Origin: Asterochloris sp. CNOR1
Lineage: Eukaryota; Chlorophyta; Trebouxiophyceae; Trebouxiales; Trebouxiaceae
NCBI GenBank assembly: GCA_963969365.1
Contig: OZ017763.1
Coordinates: 310,001 to 374,000 of the forward strand
DNA: 64,000 nucleotides
Direction: 5' to 3'
In this document: piece by piece, positions 34,483-45,667 of the stretch
How the letters are laid out: each line of letters starts with the position of its first letter
Position numbering within the stretch: position 1 is the stretch's first letter
The notes under the pieces: generated by a model
What the model saw: the letters and a program-made list of their open reading frames with translations, nothing else
Databases searched by the model: none
Told to the model about the DNA's origin: nothing
Position numbers and translations under genes: made by a program

Positions 34483-37400
34483 CTATGGTCCATCCCACAG
34501 GTCCTCTGGAGTCCTGCATGCTGGCAGAGCCAAGTCATACTCGCACCCTGTTACTGGTGTTGCTGCTGGGCAGCCTGTGCTTATGTAAAATGCACTACAT
34601 GCAGCGAAGGCAGCAGACACCTGCAGCACAATCAAGGCCACGCAGCCTCTCACCTGTAGGGCCCCTCTGGGCAGATGACGCTCCACCAAAAGGCAGTCTT
34701 CTCTGGGCCGCTGCCTGCTCGTGCCTGGAATTTAAGGCTGCTGAGCTGCTTGAACTGCTCAGGGGACAGCTCCCAGTCACTGAGGTCATAATTGCTCTGC
34801 AGCAGCAGCCCACCAAGTTGGCAGCAGCAGCCGTAATCATTGTATTTGCGAGTCTCAAAGATTCGACTGAAGTGCCTGAAACCTTAGGTCAGTTCTGTGC
34901 ACCCAGCTGGGGGTTGCTCTGCAGCTGCTGGCCTGCATAGCAGTGCTCCAGTAGCAGTGATTCATGCAGTAAACTTAGCCTGCAGCAAATGTCAGTGCTG
35001 GCCTGCTGCAGTGTGCCTAGCTTGCAGGAGATTGGCTCAGGCAGCACCAGCTCCAAGTTTGCACCTGGCACGGTGAGGCAGGCAACCGCATGCAGTTTTG
35101 CATGCCTTTCCACACTGCCTGCTCATCGTCAGCTGGAAGCAGGCAGGCCACATGCCACAATAGATGCCAACTCACCCTTATCCTTTCAGGGGTCACGGAC
35201 TTCGGCAGGACAGACACCCCGTGCTGGATTCCCCATCGTAGAAGGATCTGCAGCAGTAGCGGTGGTGACACACAGCCTGAGCAGCACAACATGGCACACT
35301 CGCCACAGCAGTGGACCGTGTTGCAGCAGCAGCATTGGTCACGAGCAGCCCATATGCTGGCGGTACTGCTGTCGTATGCACCAACCTGCAGCCAGCTCAG
35401 CCAGTCCAGCACCACAGAAACCACACGGTTTCTGTCAGCTGCAGACAAAGCCAGCCCTTGCCAGACTCTGCCGAACTCACCTGATACATATTGCACCAGC
35501 CTGCAGGTAGCTCAGCCAGCACGATCACATGAAATGTCAGATTCAGAGACATTCAGCGGATGCCAGCCCGTGCCACACTCCCCCAAACTCACCTGCCCAG
35601 GCGTCTTCCCAAGGTCCTTTGCAATTCTGGTCACGACGGGGTCCTTGACTAGGTCCTCATGCTCTGGCACCTGACTGCCCAGGGGGGAGTAGGCACTTAA
35701 GTGGACACCCACAGAGCGGCTGTATTCCAGCAGGTCTGTGCTGCGCCAGTAGGGGTGCACCTCCACCTGCAGCAGAAAGCAGACATCAGGTCTGCCCTTT
35801 GAACAACACTCAGCTTCTTTGGGTGGGCACCAGCCTGTGTCTCAGACGGTGGACGCTGCACAAGCTGGGGTGCCCCTCCACCTGCACAAGGGAGGAGTCC
35901 AGCAGAAAAAGGTGATCAACATAGGGTTCAGCCCACATTCAAGTGGCTTCCACAGAATGCAGAAATAGTGCTTTCCAATACAGCTGCAGTGGCACATAGG
36001 CAAAAGAAAGCAGGCTAGGGTGGCAGCTGAACTGCAAGACACCATCTGACATAGTGGATAACATGTGGTGCAGTTTGTGCTAGGATGGAGGGGTCATCCT
36101 CTGCGAAACAACGGAGCTTGCAAAGGCACAGAATGCTGTGCAAGTGCTTCACTTGCAGCTCAGCGGCGCCCTGATGGCCACCTGGGACCACAGGCATACT
36201 TGATAATTCTCACCAAGTTGGACCGGCTTCTGCTGCTGCCTGTGGTCCTGAAACCTGTCCCAGAGCATGGGCACACATCAACCGCATCATTGTGCCACCT
36301 TGCTGTGTGTGCGGGACTGTTCTGTGCCACGCGCCCCTGCATGGCGCCCTCACCTGGTTGACAGCTGGCACCACCTTTGCATACTTCAGCATGTCCTGTG
36401 TCTTCTTGATGGACCAGTTGGACACTCCAATGTTCCTGGCCAGCCCCTTTGCATGAATGGCCTCCATGGCTTCCCAGGTTTCCTGCATGAACAGCAGCCC
36501 ATTGCTGACGCCCTGCTGCGCTGTTGACGTTGCTATGTGTCCCGCCTGCTGCCACAAACAGACCGTGTCGGCACCACCCTGTGGCAGCAGCCTGAGCCCT
36601 GACTGAAGCGTTTTGCTGATGAAATGACAGAGCATGCAGGTGCTGCAGGAGGCTATTGTAAAGCGCCAGCAACCAGGAATGGATACCCCTGTAGGCATGG
36701 CACCTCACCTTTAGAGGAGGCTCAAGCGTGGGGCCTTTGTGCTCTGTGCAGGGCCTGCAGCACACAAGATCTGTCACAGGCAGTCCCGGAGGTGGAGAGG
36801 GTTGGGGTTGGGGAGGGGGGGTGGGGATGTTGAAGGCAACAACAGCAGGGCTTGCAGCAAAGCCGACCTATCACCGGCCTGTCCAGAGCAGGGTAGAAAG
36901 CAGGCATAGCTTGTGCAGAGAAGGCAGCACCTCTCAGAGACTCAAGCGTAGCTACTGCCTGGTGTCTGTGGAGACTGAAAAGCACTGGCACACAGACAGC
37001 GTGCAAGCTGTCTGCCCAAGAGACCTGCCACCTACCAGACTATTGGTGGCAGCATGTGCAGCGCAAAAACAGCCCCAGGCTACACCACTCCCGCCTGCAC
37101 CCTGTTCCCAGGCTCTCAGAAAAACATGCTCTCCAGTGCAACCGATGGGTACCTGCCCCAGTGCACTTGAAACTGCCATTCTTGGCCTCTGCCCCTGATC
37201 TTGCTGATGTGCAGCACGTGATGCGTCACCCACAAGCTCACCAGTGAACCAAGTAGAGGTCCACGTAGTCAAGCTGCAGCTCCTCCAGTGCCTGCTTGAT
37301 GGCAGGCTCCACCTGCAGGCAGCACATCCTCTTCTTGTAGAGCTGTTTGTACATTCGAGCAGGGGCACAACCTAACGCAGGTGGCTCTCAGTACGCCAAA

Positions 37401-38812
37401 ACACTGCAGAGCTGCAACGCCCCCAGTGACTGCATGGTGGGCTCCACCTGGCGGCTTGCACATCCTCTTCTTCTAGGGCAGCTGCAAGCATACTGCAGAA
37501 GGGCAGGTGGCTGATGCTGGAGTGCTGGGCCAGTGCATGCATACTGCAGAGCGGCTGCTGGCTGGCAGTTCAGTGCACAGCACACACATGCATGGCTCAC
37601 TGCAAAGTGGCAGCCCACTAGCAGGGGACTGCACTGTCATGCATACCGCCGCATAGCATGCATGGTGTGCTGTAGGGCGTGGGGTGCACAGCGCTGCTGT
37701 GCAATCTGCAGAGTGACAGCCTGCCAATGCTGGGCTGCAGGGCACTCCAAAGCTGACTGTGGAGTGGCAACCTGAAGCTGCTTCTGGGCGAACAAGTCCA
37801 CCGTGCTTGAATAGCTGGAGCCTTATGTCTGACAGTTGGGTGGGTGCTGCCCATGCGGTGGACGGGCCATTGGCCCCTGCCTCACCTGGGTGTACGCCAA
37901 GCCTAAGGTCTTGCTCAGCCACCAGCAGCCCCTCCAAGCTAATACTCACGGCCCCCCGTCAGATGCATCCAGATGGATGCACCAGCCCCCAAAGGTGTAG
38001 CTGGCATGCTCACATACCCCAGGCGGTGGTTGCAGCAAATGCACAAAGCTGTGGCTGTGACGCCTGCCCCAGGTAGTTGCTCAATTGTGGCTGTTTATGG
38101 CCTGTCTATCTGCATCAATTTGTTCCCCTAAGCCTCCCAAAGGCATGGCTGCTGTGCACATGTGCATGCCGTGAATCACCTGGTCGCGCCCATGACGGTC
38201 GTTCCACAGCTTGGTGGTCACGTGGATGTCTTCCCGCCTGATGAGGCCCTCCTGCAGTGACAGTTGAGCTGTGGTGTGACATTGAGAACTGCCCAGCCTG
38301 TGATGATGCAGGGTTCAGCGGGCAACATCTGAGTGCACAGCCAGTGGTGTGGGCTAGTCGACAGAGCAGAGGATGTGTTTGCAGTCTTGGCTGCAGAGAC
38401 CATGGGTGTAGCTGCACACCCACGTTGCAACGCACCTGGAGCGCGCGGCCGTGGGCTCACTCTCAAGGCTCTTCAGCCCACCCTGACAGCCTCTACGAGA
38501 ACCTCCACATCCCCGAAAGGCAGACAGCCTGCTGCCCCCTGCTGCTGGTGTGCAACATGTCACACTCTCAGAGCAGGCACACGGTAATGAATGAGTGTGG
38601 ACATTCAGTGGGATATCACCTCCACAGGGGCAGTCAGCCCACCTTGAAGCACTTGTGCAGCCCTGCGCCCACAGCCTTGTGCGTGCCATACAGCTGAGCC
38701 GTGTCAAACCCTCTGTATCCTGCCTTGACCGCCTCCACTACAGCTGTGGTCAGGCTGTCAGGGTCAGATTCCCCTGGGAAGCAGCCCAGCTGCACCAGGG
38801 GGAACTTGTGGC
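34483..38812 (-). CDS. Aldo-keto reductase, plant AKR4-like (N-terminal exon not found)
   Basis: NADPH-dependent aldehyde/ketone reductase with a TIM-barrel fold. Minus exons: 38812-38643, 38251-38180, 37312-37242, 36482-36354, 35766-35593, 35247-35176, 34796-34654 and 34513-34483. All four catalytic residues are visible: Asp and Tyr in GFDTAQLYGTHKAVG, Lys in DIHVTTKLW, His in DLYLVHW. Family signatures follow: GLARNIGVSNWSIKK, VEVHPYWRS, LSAYSPLGS, LGKTPGQ, LLRWGIQHGVSVLPKS and the C-terminal WELSPEQF and GPYRTPEDLWDGP. Phases fit except between 37242 and 36482, where one small exon for the loop after VHW must be missing. The first exon lies upstream of 38812 and must end with one leftover base. 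Confidence 0.92.
35375..35530 (-). repeat. Copies of AKR exon 35593 end and repeated intron blocks
   Basis: GAACTCACCTG near 35476 repeats the donor region AAACTCACCTG at 35586, together with the flanking GCCAGCCC-TGCCA-ACTC context. CACCAACCTGCAGCCAGCTC at about 35380 and CACCAGCCTGCAGGTAGCTC at about 35497 form a second pair. Confidence 0.6.
37436..37482 (-). repeat. Copy of AKR exon 37312 start with acceptor
   Basis: GGCTCCACCTG followed by GCACATCCTCTTCTT occurs at the true exon start (37304-37338) and again near 37440-37478. On the minus strand both give AAGAAGAGGATGTG, then CAGGTGGAGCC, so the acceptor is duplicated about 135 bp upstream. Confidence 0.75.
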
Positions 38813-40059
38813 CTGCAGGGCAGTGAAACCCTCTTCACCTGCTTGGACAGATGGGGGTATCTCTGACACCCCTTCAGCTGTAGCATCAACGACAGGGCCC
38901 CTGCAGGAGCTACTAAGCCACAGCCATGCATGTGGCATCAACAAGGTGGTCCCAGGGAACAGCCTGTATGACAAAAGCCATGTAACGGCATGGCAGGTGG
39001 AGCAGTCCAGATGGACCAAAACAAAACTGTGGCCTGCAGGTCATCGTGGTGGCTGGCATTTGCAGGCTGCAAGGGCAGTAGGCTGGAGGCATGCAAGCCG
39101 CCACTGCCAGCAGCACACTTAGCTGGGCACATTGGCATGAGGCGGCGATAGCATCAACTGTCATCAGCAACAGGCCATGAGCCCCACTGCTGGGCCTTAT
39201 ACAGGAGCACACCCCCCCAGAAATGCTCTGCCCCTCATGGACACAAGATTGGCCCACAGAGCAGTGGTGACGAAGGCTGCATTGGAGATGCAGGGCCCCT
39301 GTGGATGCAAAGCCAATGTCCAGCTCGTCATATAAACCCGACAATACTTTCATCAGCCCAACTCACTGAGATAGTGCTGCCACGCATGCATGTGCATGTG
39401 AAGCGTTCATATGTAAGGCATACTCCCACTGATGCAGATCAGCACAGTGAACACTCGTCTAGCCACCCACCTGAATTCAGAGTGGTGTAAAGCAGCCCAT
39501 CTGGCTGCTTCTGGACTTTGCCAAAGTCCTTGTGTTTTTGTGTCATCTTGATTAGCTTTTGCCTCAGAGCTTGCTAAGCTGTGCTGAACGCTTATGCTTG
39601 CAGCTCTGTTGCCTGGCAACTCAATTATGTAGCCAAATTTAGATTCAGCTGCGGCCGCAGCACCATATCCCATTCAGAGACGAGCTTCCGGCACCCATCC
39701 GGCCTTAGGTATCCCTGAAAGCTCCATACACTTTCAAGGGAGCTCCGGAAGGTCAGACGGGGAAATCCTCTCATGCTTCCAGCACACAGCCATTGCCTGG
39801 GCATCCCGCAGCCATCAGGACGCCCATGCATGCCTCCTGCCCCTGCTTGGACCTTCCCAAACCGTTCATTGTATGCATGCTGGACCTGTATAGCTAGGGA
39901 CGCCTTGCCTGCCCTCTGCCATCTGCTAAAGCTCTGCCACTGCCTTCAGCTCATGCTGTCTGTCAACTTCTGCACATCTAACATCCAGTTTCATGAGGAG
40001 GAACTTGACGCTGTCCTCACCAGGAAAGTCTCAGCAGCTGTGTTGCCAGTGCAGGCGCC
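38813..40059. other. Divergent region AKR / beta-rich protein gene
   Basis: Should contain the AKR first exon and promoter (minus) and the promoter of the next plus-strand gene. GTGGCCTGCAGG near 39030 copies the AKR acceptor at 38806-38818. A minus open frame at 39625-39831 was considered for the AKR N-terminus, but no family motif was found in it. Confidence 0.35.
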
Positions 40060-43000
40060 ATGGGGCAGACAAAGTTCAACACCACCGCTGTTGTAACCGC
40101 AGAGAAGCTCGGCCAGGACGGCAAAGCCGCAAGCAACACGCGTACAGGGGTGGGTCCACCAAAACAGCTGGCTGGCAGCCTGTTGATGCCAGCACTGAGC
40201 ACTTGCATGTTGCATGTTGTGGCTGCCAAAGTGCAGGTGCATGAAGACTGAATGGCAGCATCCTGCCCCAGCAGGTTGACCGCGCCTACGTCCTTACAAG
40301 ATAGCTGCCTGCATAATGCTTGCGTTCTTCAGCCCTGCCTATGTAGTATTGCACAAGCCCTCATCTGCTGCTTGTAAGCAGCAGTACCCAATGCTGCACA
40401 CGAGCAGCAGCCCCAAGGTCTTGCACATCTGACCCTCATGTGCTATACCTTCGTGCTTCTGCATCAAGCAGGCCTACAGCTTGGCCGTCCTGCACGCTGA
40501 GAACATGCTGAACCAGGAGCGTCCTGCAGCCCTTTCATGCCTGCAGATGCAGCTGCAGGTCTCCCAGCTGGTGAATGGCACAGCTCCATCAACGTGAGGT
40601 CTTGCCATGCCTGCTGGTTCAGCAGCAACCTGGAAGCGATTTCGGAAACTTTGCAAGGCTCTCTGTTTTGCTGCTGTTGCAGGTGCAGCTGGGGATCTCC
40701 TGTCATCCAGAGACAGAAACACATGAATGTGCATGCTGAGCAGCATCCCACACCATTGGTCACACTGCTGCAGGCGCAGCTGAAGGTGTCACAACTGGTA
40801 AATGGCATTGAGTATTTTGTCAGCGCGACAGAGGTGACCCTCCAGAACTACCAGGCGCTGCAGGGCATGCTGTTTGGCATCAAGAAGAAGTGGGGTGGAT
40901 GCTGCGGTGAGCTGGCCGTGCCTCAGACATGTTGGTGGCATGTACATGACACTGTCTGCGTGCTGTTTCAGGGAAAGTTGTTTGGCCTTGTGAGGAAGTG
41001 GGTGGGACCTGCAGCTGGCTGCAGAGCGCTGCTGCCACCTCTTCTGCACCATGGTTCTGAAGGGCCTGTGCGGGGGCAACTGTCAGGCTAAGCAGGGGGC
41101 AATGCCGCCCTCTGCTTACGCAGGGCATTCCATCTGGCAGCAAGAATGGTCAAATATGCCAGGGAGGTGCTGCAGTAAGCCGGACCTGCCTGTGGTTGCT
41201 TCAGAACCATCCAGCATGTGCTGCCGTTCCCTGCTGTCAGGGCATGCTGTTCAGCAATGAAGGGAAGGAGAGTGGGTGATACGGGCCTGTTTGAGACGGG
41301 CCTGTCTGAGCACTGCTCTACTTGTCTGACAGTGCACAAGGTGCTGCTGGCAGCCAGGCAGACCTGGCTGCATGTGCTGTCATGTGCAGCACTTGCTGCA
41401 GGCAGCCCGCCGTGCAATGCAGCAGTTCAGCGGCACAGCTCTATGCACACCACCTCTGTGCATGCAAGGTGGTGCCCATGACACGACCAGCCAGCATGCT
41501 GACAGTACGTTCAAGCTGGACAGCAAGCACGAAAGTCTGGAAGCTCATTCAGATACCTTCAGAGAAGGCAGACTACTGCTCACACAGGAGAGTTTCTGCA
41601 TGCAGATGGTGTGGCCACCACTGCCACCTATGACCTAAACTCCAAGCACAAGACCCTGAAGGTGGAGGCCCTTAAGAAGTTCAGCAAGGGGCGGGCGCTG
41701 GAGCCCATCATGATGTGGCGGGAGCGGGACAACGAAGTGCTGCTAGAGCTGACGGGGAAGGTGGATGCCACAAAGAAGATCACTGTCAGGTGGGTATATT
41801 CATGCAGGCCTGGTTTTAGGGGACGTGCGGCTGGTTACGGCACAAGCAAGTGTCGAGTTGGTCTTCAAGCAAAGTGGGGTGGCTGCATCTTCGCTGCTGC
41901 CCCTTGCAGCAGCGGGGAGCTTGACAGGGAAGTTGGAAGCCACCATTGAGATCACTGTCAGGTGGGGAAACATCTGCAGGCCTGATTTCCTGGGGGATGT
42001 GTGGCTGGCTCAAGTCCAGAATAATGTCGAGAGAATCTTAGACAAGTTGCAGGGGAGGCCCCCTGCATCTTTGCTGGTGTTAGTGAGGTAGTGGAGAGCT
42101 GTCAAGGCAGGTGGACGCTACCCAAGGGGATCACTGTCAGGTGGGGCCTGGTCTCCTACGACGTGCGGCCGCCTGAGGCGCATGGAAGCATCACGTGGCC
42201 TGGAGACGTGTAAAAGGGGGTTGATTTTCAGGGAAGGGGGAGCGGCCATCAGGGAACAAGGGACGCAATGAAGCAGATGTGGGGAAGGAGGGGCGGGTGG
42301 GCGTTTCACGCAATTGTCTCTGCCTGGGGTGTGGTAGAGAAGTGCAGCTAGCTTGAGCACAGTTGCAAGCCTGATGCCCTCCAGGCCAGAGACGAACATG
42401 CTCTGTGCAGTTCTGCTGTGGGGGTAATGCTGGTGCGCTGCTGAATCTTTCAAGATAGGCACAACGAAGCAATGACGATATGAATCACACCCATCAAGAG
42501 GGTTCTCTGGGGGCCTGAGCCAGCAAGCAGCATTCTTGTGTGCCGCCTGCCGACATACGACGCAGCGCCTAACGTGTGCTGCAGGCATAACACAGCCAAA
42601 AACATGACGACAGCCAATGCCTCCCTCATAAAGGGCTCCTGGGAGCTGAAGCCTGGCTACAACTTCACCAAGCAGGATGCCATTGTGGCTCTGAGCAAGA
42701 AGCAGAGGGCTGACAAGTTCACGGTGACGGTGCAGCCCAACACCAAAGATGCCATGCTGGAGTGGCAGCACAAGCCCCTCACGGTGGGTGCTGCATACAT
42801 TTGGAGTCAGTGGTGTTATGGGGGAGTTTGTCAATCGTGCTGCCTAAGAGAGGGCCCAACACAGGGCAGCCCAACACGCAAGACGCCATGGAGTGTTGGC
42901 ACGAAGCTGTCCTGGGGGCGTTGAATCGATCAAGGACAGGTGGTCGTGCTGTGACATGGCCCTGAGAATGTCTGCAGCAACCACCTGAGCACGAATCATG

Positions 43001-44015
43001 TGAGAAGTGATGCATGCTCTGCGCTTGTTGAAGCTTCTGCCCGCCGCCAATTTGTGCGCTGACACAAGCGCGGTCCACAAGTTACAAAGCCTTCTTCTTG
43101 TCCTGTGTGACCATGCCTGTCCACAAGGGGGCCAAGAGCATGCACTCATTGTCTGTCGTCTGCCTGCAGCTGGCTCTGAAGGCCCCCCTGAGAGAGCGCT
43201 CCCACCCCACCTTCATCTTCAAGGTTGAGAGGGACTTCTTCATCAACAGGTTTGCTGGCGGCAAGGGGAGCAGCAGCGCGTCTCAGCCTGGCTCCCTGGT
43301 GGAGCTGGAGGAGCAGAGACAGGGCCCGCTGGGCAAGCGGTGAGTGACCATGACCCAAGCTTTGGCTGTGCAGCAGGATGGCAAGTGATGCCCTGGTGCA
43401 TCTGGTGGAGCAGAGACAGGGCCAGCAGTGACAGGGCCGGCTGGGCAAGCGATGAGTGCAATCATGGCTGTAAAGGCGGACGCCGAATGGTGTGCTAGTG
43501 CATCTAGACAATTAGAGACATTGTCGCTGGGCGAGCAGTAAACGTTGAGTCAAGCCTCGGTGTTTGGCTGTCGGCCATGTCAATGAATGAGAAGCTGCGT
43601 ATGGCACCTGGAGGAGCAGAGGCAGGACCCACTGGGCACGCGATGGGTGCACCACCAAAGACTGCCTTCTTTACATTAAGGGCTGATTGAACCTGGGTCG
43701 AAAATATGTTCAAAGTAGGAACCCATCCTTGAGTGTTGGCTGGCACGTTGTATGATGTGAGGGATGTCTGTATTGGCATCAGGAAGGGCTGCTTGGCAAG
43801 TGCTGAGGCTAAATTTGACATGGCCTGCAGCATCCATGGCGCCCCCTTGTCTCTGCCAACTTCTTGAAAGGTTTTACATGGAAACGCTGACAGCAAGCCT
43901 TCCCCCATGCAGGCTGCAAGAGATTGACAGCTTGCATGAGAAGAAGGCAGCAAACCTGACGAAGCTGCAAGAGGACTCGCAGGGCAAGCAAAAGAAGAAG
44001 TTTGGCTTCTTCTGA
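40060..44015 (+). CDS. Conserved-looking beta-rich protein, function unknown
   Basis: Exons 40060-40149, 40774-40906, 41606-41789, 42585-42783, 43170-43339 and 43913-44015 join in phase to 292 residues. The start is MGQTKFNTTAVVTAEKLGQD and the end KQKKKFGFF. The middle alternates polar and hydrophobic residues in short strands: TATYDLNSKHKTLKVEAL, EVLLELTGKVDATKK, DAIVALSKKQR, DKFTVTVQPNTKDAML, LTLALKAP and HPTFIFKVERDFFI. This pattern recalls small membrane beta-barrels such as plastid outer-envelope OEP24/OEP37, but no signature proves it. The C-terminus is a Lys/Glu-rich coiled-coil-like helix. A copy of exon 2's start at 40549-40590 could be an alternative exon. CUL4 follows 1.65 kb downstream on the same strand. 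Confidence 0.75.
40549..40590 (+). repeat. Copy of exon 40774 start
   Basis: CAGCTGCAGGTCTCCCAGCTGGTGAATGGC reads QLQVSQLVNG against QLKVSQLVNG at the true exon, about 225 bp upstream. A GTGAGG donor follows 10 bp later, so it could be spliced as a small exon. Confidence 0.8.
40968..41012 (+). repeat. Copy of exon 40774-40906 end
   Basis: The sequence reads FQGKLFGLVRKWVG against LQGMLFGIKKKWGG in the exon, about 115 bp downstream of the original. Confidence 0.8.
41500..41575 (+). repeat. Copy of exon 41606 start
   Basis: In one frame the intron reads STFKLDSKHESLEAHS, then FREGR. The exon reads TYDLNSKHKTLKVEAL, then FSKGR about 115 bp later. Confidence 0.8.
41920..42145 (+). repeat. Two copies of exon 41606-41789 end and donor
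   Basis: GATCACTGTCAGGTGGG at the exon end (41778) recurs at about 41948 and 42128. The first copy extends upstream as LTGKLEATIEITVR against LTGKVDATKKITVR, and downstream into the intron (CTGCAGGCCTG-TTT, GGGGA-GTG). Confidence 0.9.
42856..42920 (+). repeat. Copy of exon 42585-42783 end
   Basis: CAGCCCAACACGCAAGACGCCATGGAG copies CAGCCCAACACCAAAGATGCCATGCTGGAG of the exon. A GTGTTGGCACGAAGC block then stands for GTGGCAGCACAAGC. Confidence 0.8.
43382..43650 (+). repeat. Copies of exon 43170-43339 end
   Basis: The exon end (GAGCAGAGACAGGGCCCGCTGGGCAAGCG before GTGAG) recurs at about 43385-43458 (partly duplicated inside, ending GGGCAAGCGATGAGTG) and at about 43598-43650 (GAGGAGCAGAGGCAGGACCC, then GGGCACGCGATGGGTG). 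In both copies the donor GT is changed to AT. Confidence 0.85.
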
Positions 44016-45667
44016 GATGCCGCCCTAGACTTCATAATGCAGCAATTTTGTGGGGGCTCTCTGTCGAGTTGCGACATGTCTGCATTGCTCACACTGACTT
44101 CAGGTGCTGGTGATTAATTTTTGTGGTCACCAGTCTTGTTCACATGAACAGTCTGTCAACCTCGCATGCATGGTCGCCTAACACATTCTGCCAGGTATTA
44201 CGACATAACACGCTTCAGTCACATAGCTGCATCAATCCATGTCAGACTTCCGGGGGCATCATCGTGGTTGCCAGGCTGCATGACAGCTACAGCATAGACA
44301 TGCAACATGCAAAGCGGCAGTGCTGTTGCTCATCACTTACTGATGCTGGCTATGTCTTGTGCTTCATCCAGGGCTATCCTGGTCAAGCCAGCAGGGCATG
44401 GCTGGGCCCTGCCTGGCAGGTTGCTAGTACCATGGTCTTGAAATCTGTCATCCTGACATCTCATCGCGGCACCTGTTGGGTTGTCCTTCTTCATGGACAT
44501 CCTCCCTTTGATGTTGTCCACCTTGGCGCCGCCTTCCTGGTGCAGCCTGCAACCAGCTTGGCGTCCTCCTCCGGGCCTGGAAGCAGCTGGTGAGACTTCC
44601 AAGGTAACAGGATGTCAGGGCCTGCACACACTGAAGTGAACTGCACCCAGCTCTGCGCATGGCACACACAAGGTGCCACTGCTGCCTGATAGGCAAGACA
44701 GCAATGGTGAGCGGATTCAAGCTGTAAGCTGCCACCAAATTCCCAAGGCTGCAGGCTGGGCATGGCATGCACGTAACGCTGCAGGCGCTCGCATGCTGCA
44801 GGCTGGTCAGTTAGGCTTGACACCCCCTGGCAGTGGGCCAATGTTGGAATATCCCACAGGCTTTGCATTGGGCTGTCAGGCCTGGCACTTTAGGCTCGTA
44901 TCTGGCTGGATGGGCACTTCAGCCCTGTTAGCCTGTCATGACAAGTCTGCCAGTCCCAGGGCTAGGATGGCCAGGCAGGCTGTAGTTTCCGGGGGCAGGC
45001 TCATTTGGCCACTGGCTAGACAGCAATAAGCTGTTGAAGTCCTGCTTCCAGATGTCTCAGCTGTTGAAATAATCTGCAACAGTGCCAGGAGCTGAAGGGC
45101 TGGGTGCCGTACATTTCAGAGCAAGTGAGAAGCTCCGCCTAGCAGTCTGAGCTGGCAAGTGCGCTGCAGCAATTTTGGCAGCAGCAGGCTCAAATTGTCC
45201 TGCACAAGTCTCTGTTGGCCTCTGTAGCCTGCTCCTCCATCAGGTCTCTGCATAAGCAGCAATTATTCAACAAAAGGACTGGTTGACCGCACATGTGTAC
45301 GCAACATCAGATATGATGAGGTATCTTGCTGCTGCTGCTGCATCTACAGATATTCCAGCACAGCATTTGCAGGCAGCGGTTGGCTGGGCTTTGATCTGAG
45401 ACTGAGACCTGTGATCTAATGAGGACTTGCGCACGATATCAAATTCCCAGACGAGCTTCTTCCTTCACTTCATTCTCTGCAGTCAGCTAAATGCCTCGCG
45501 TCCACAGATGACCTGATCTGATACCCTAATGCTCCATGTTATAGCAAGAATTTCCGCCACCAGCAATAGCCAAGCTCGCACACCCACAGCTGTTTAGATC
45601 ACTCAGGCTCAGCATGCTGGAGTCTGTTGTTTTGCAGCTAGATCAAGCGTGAAAGTCGGAGGTCACC
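44016..45667. other. Intergenic region upstream of CUL4
   Basis: 1.65 kb holding the 3' region of the beta-rich gene and the CUL4 promoter. The part from 45000 is more AT-rich, with a short CTG run near 45330. No exon was supported. Confidence 0.5.

Noticed and set aside
34483-34689. Small minus-strand protein with signal-peptide-like start
   Set aside because: The end (TPEDLWDGP) is the last exon of the aldo-keto reductase; the hydrophobic part upstream is intron.
40060-44015. Firm naming of the beta-rich protein as OEP24 or OEP37
   Set aside because: The strand pattern is suggestive but no diagnostic motif aligned convincingly from memory, so it was left unnamed.
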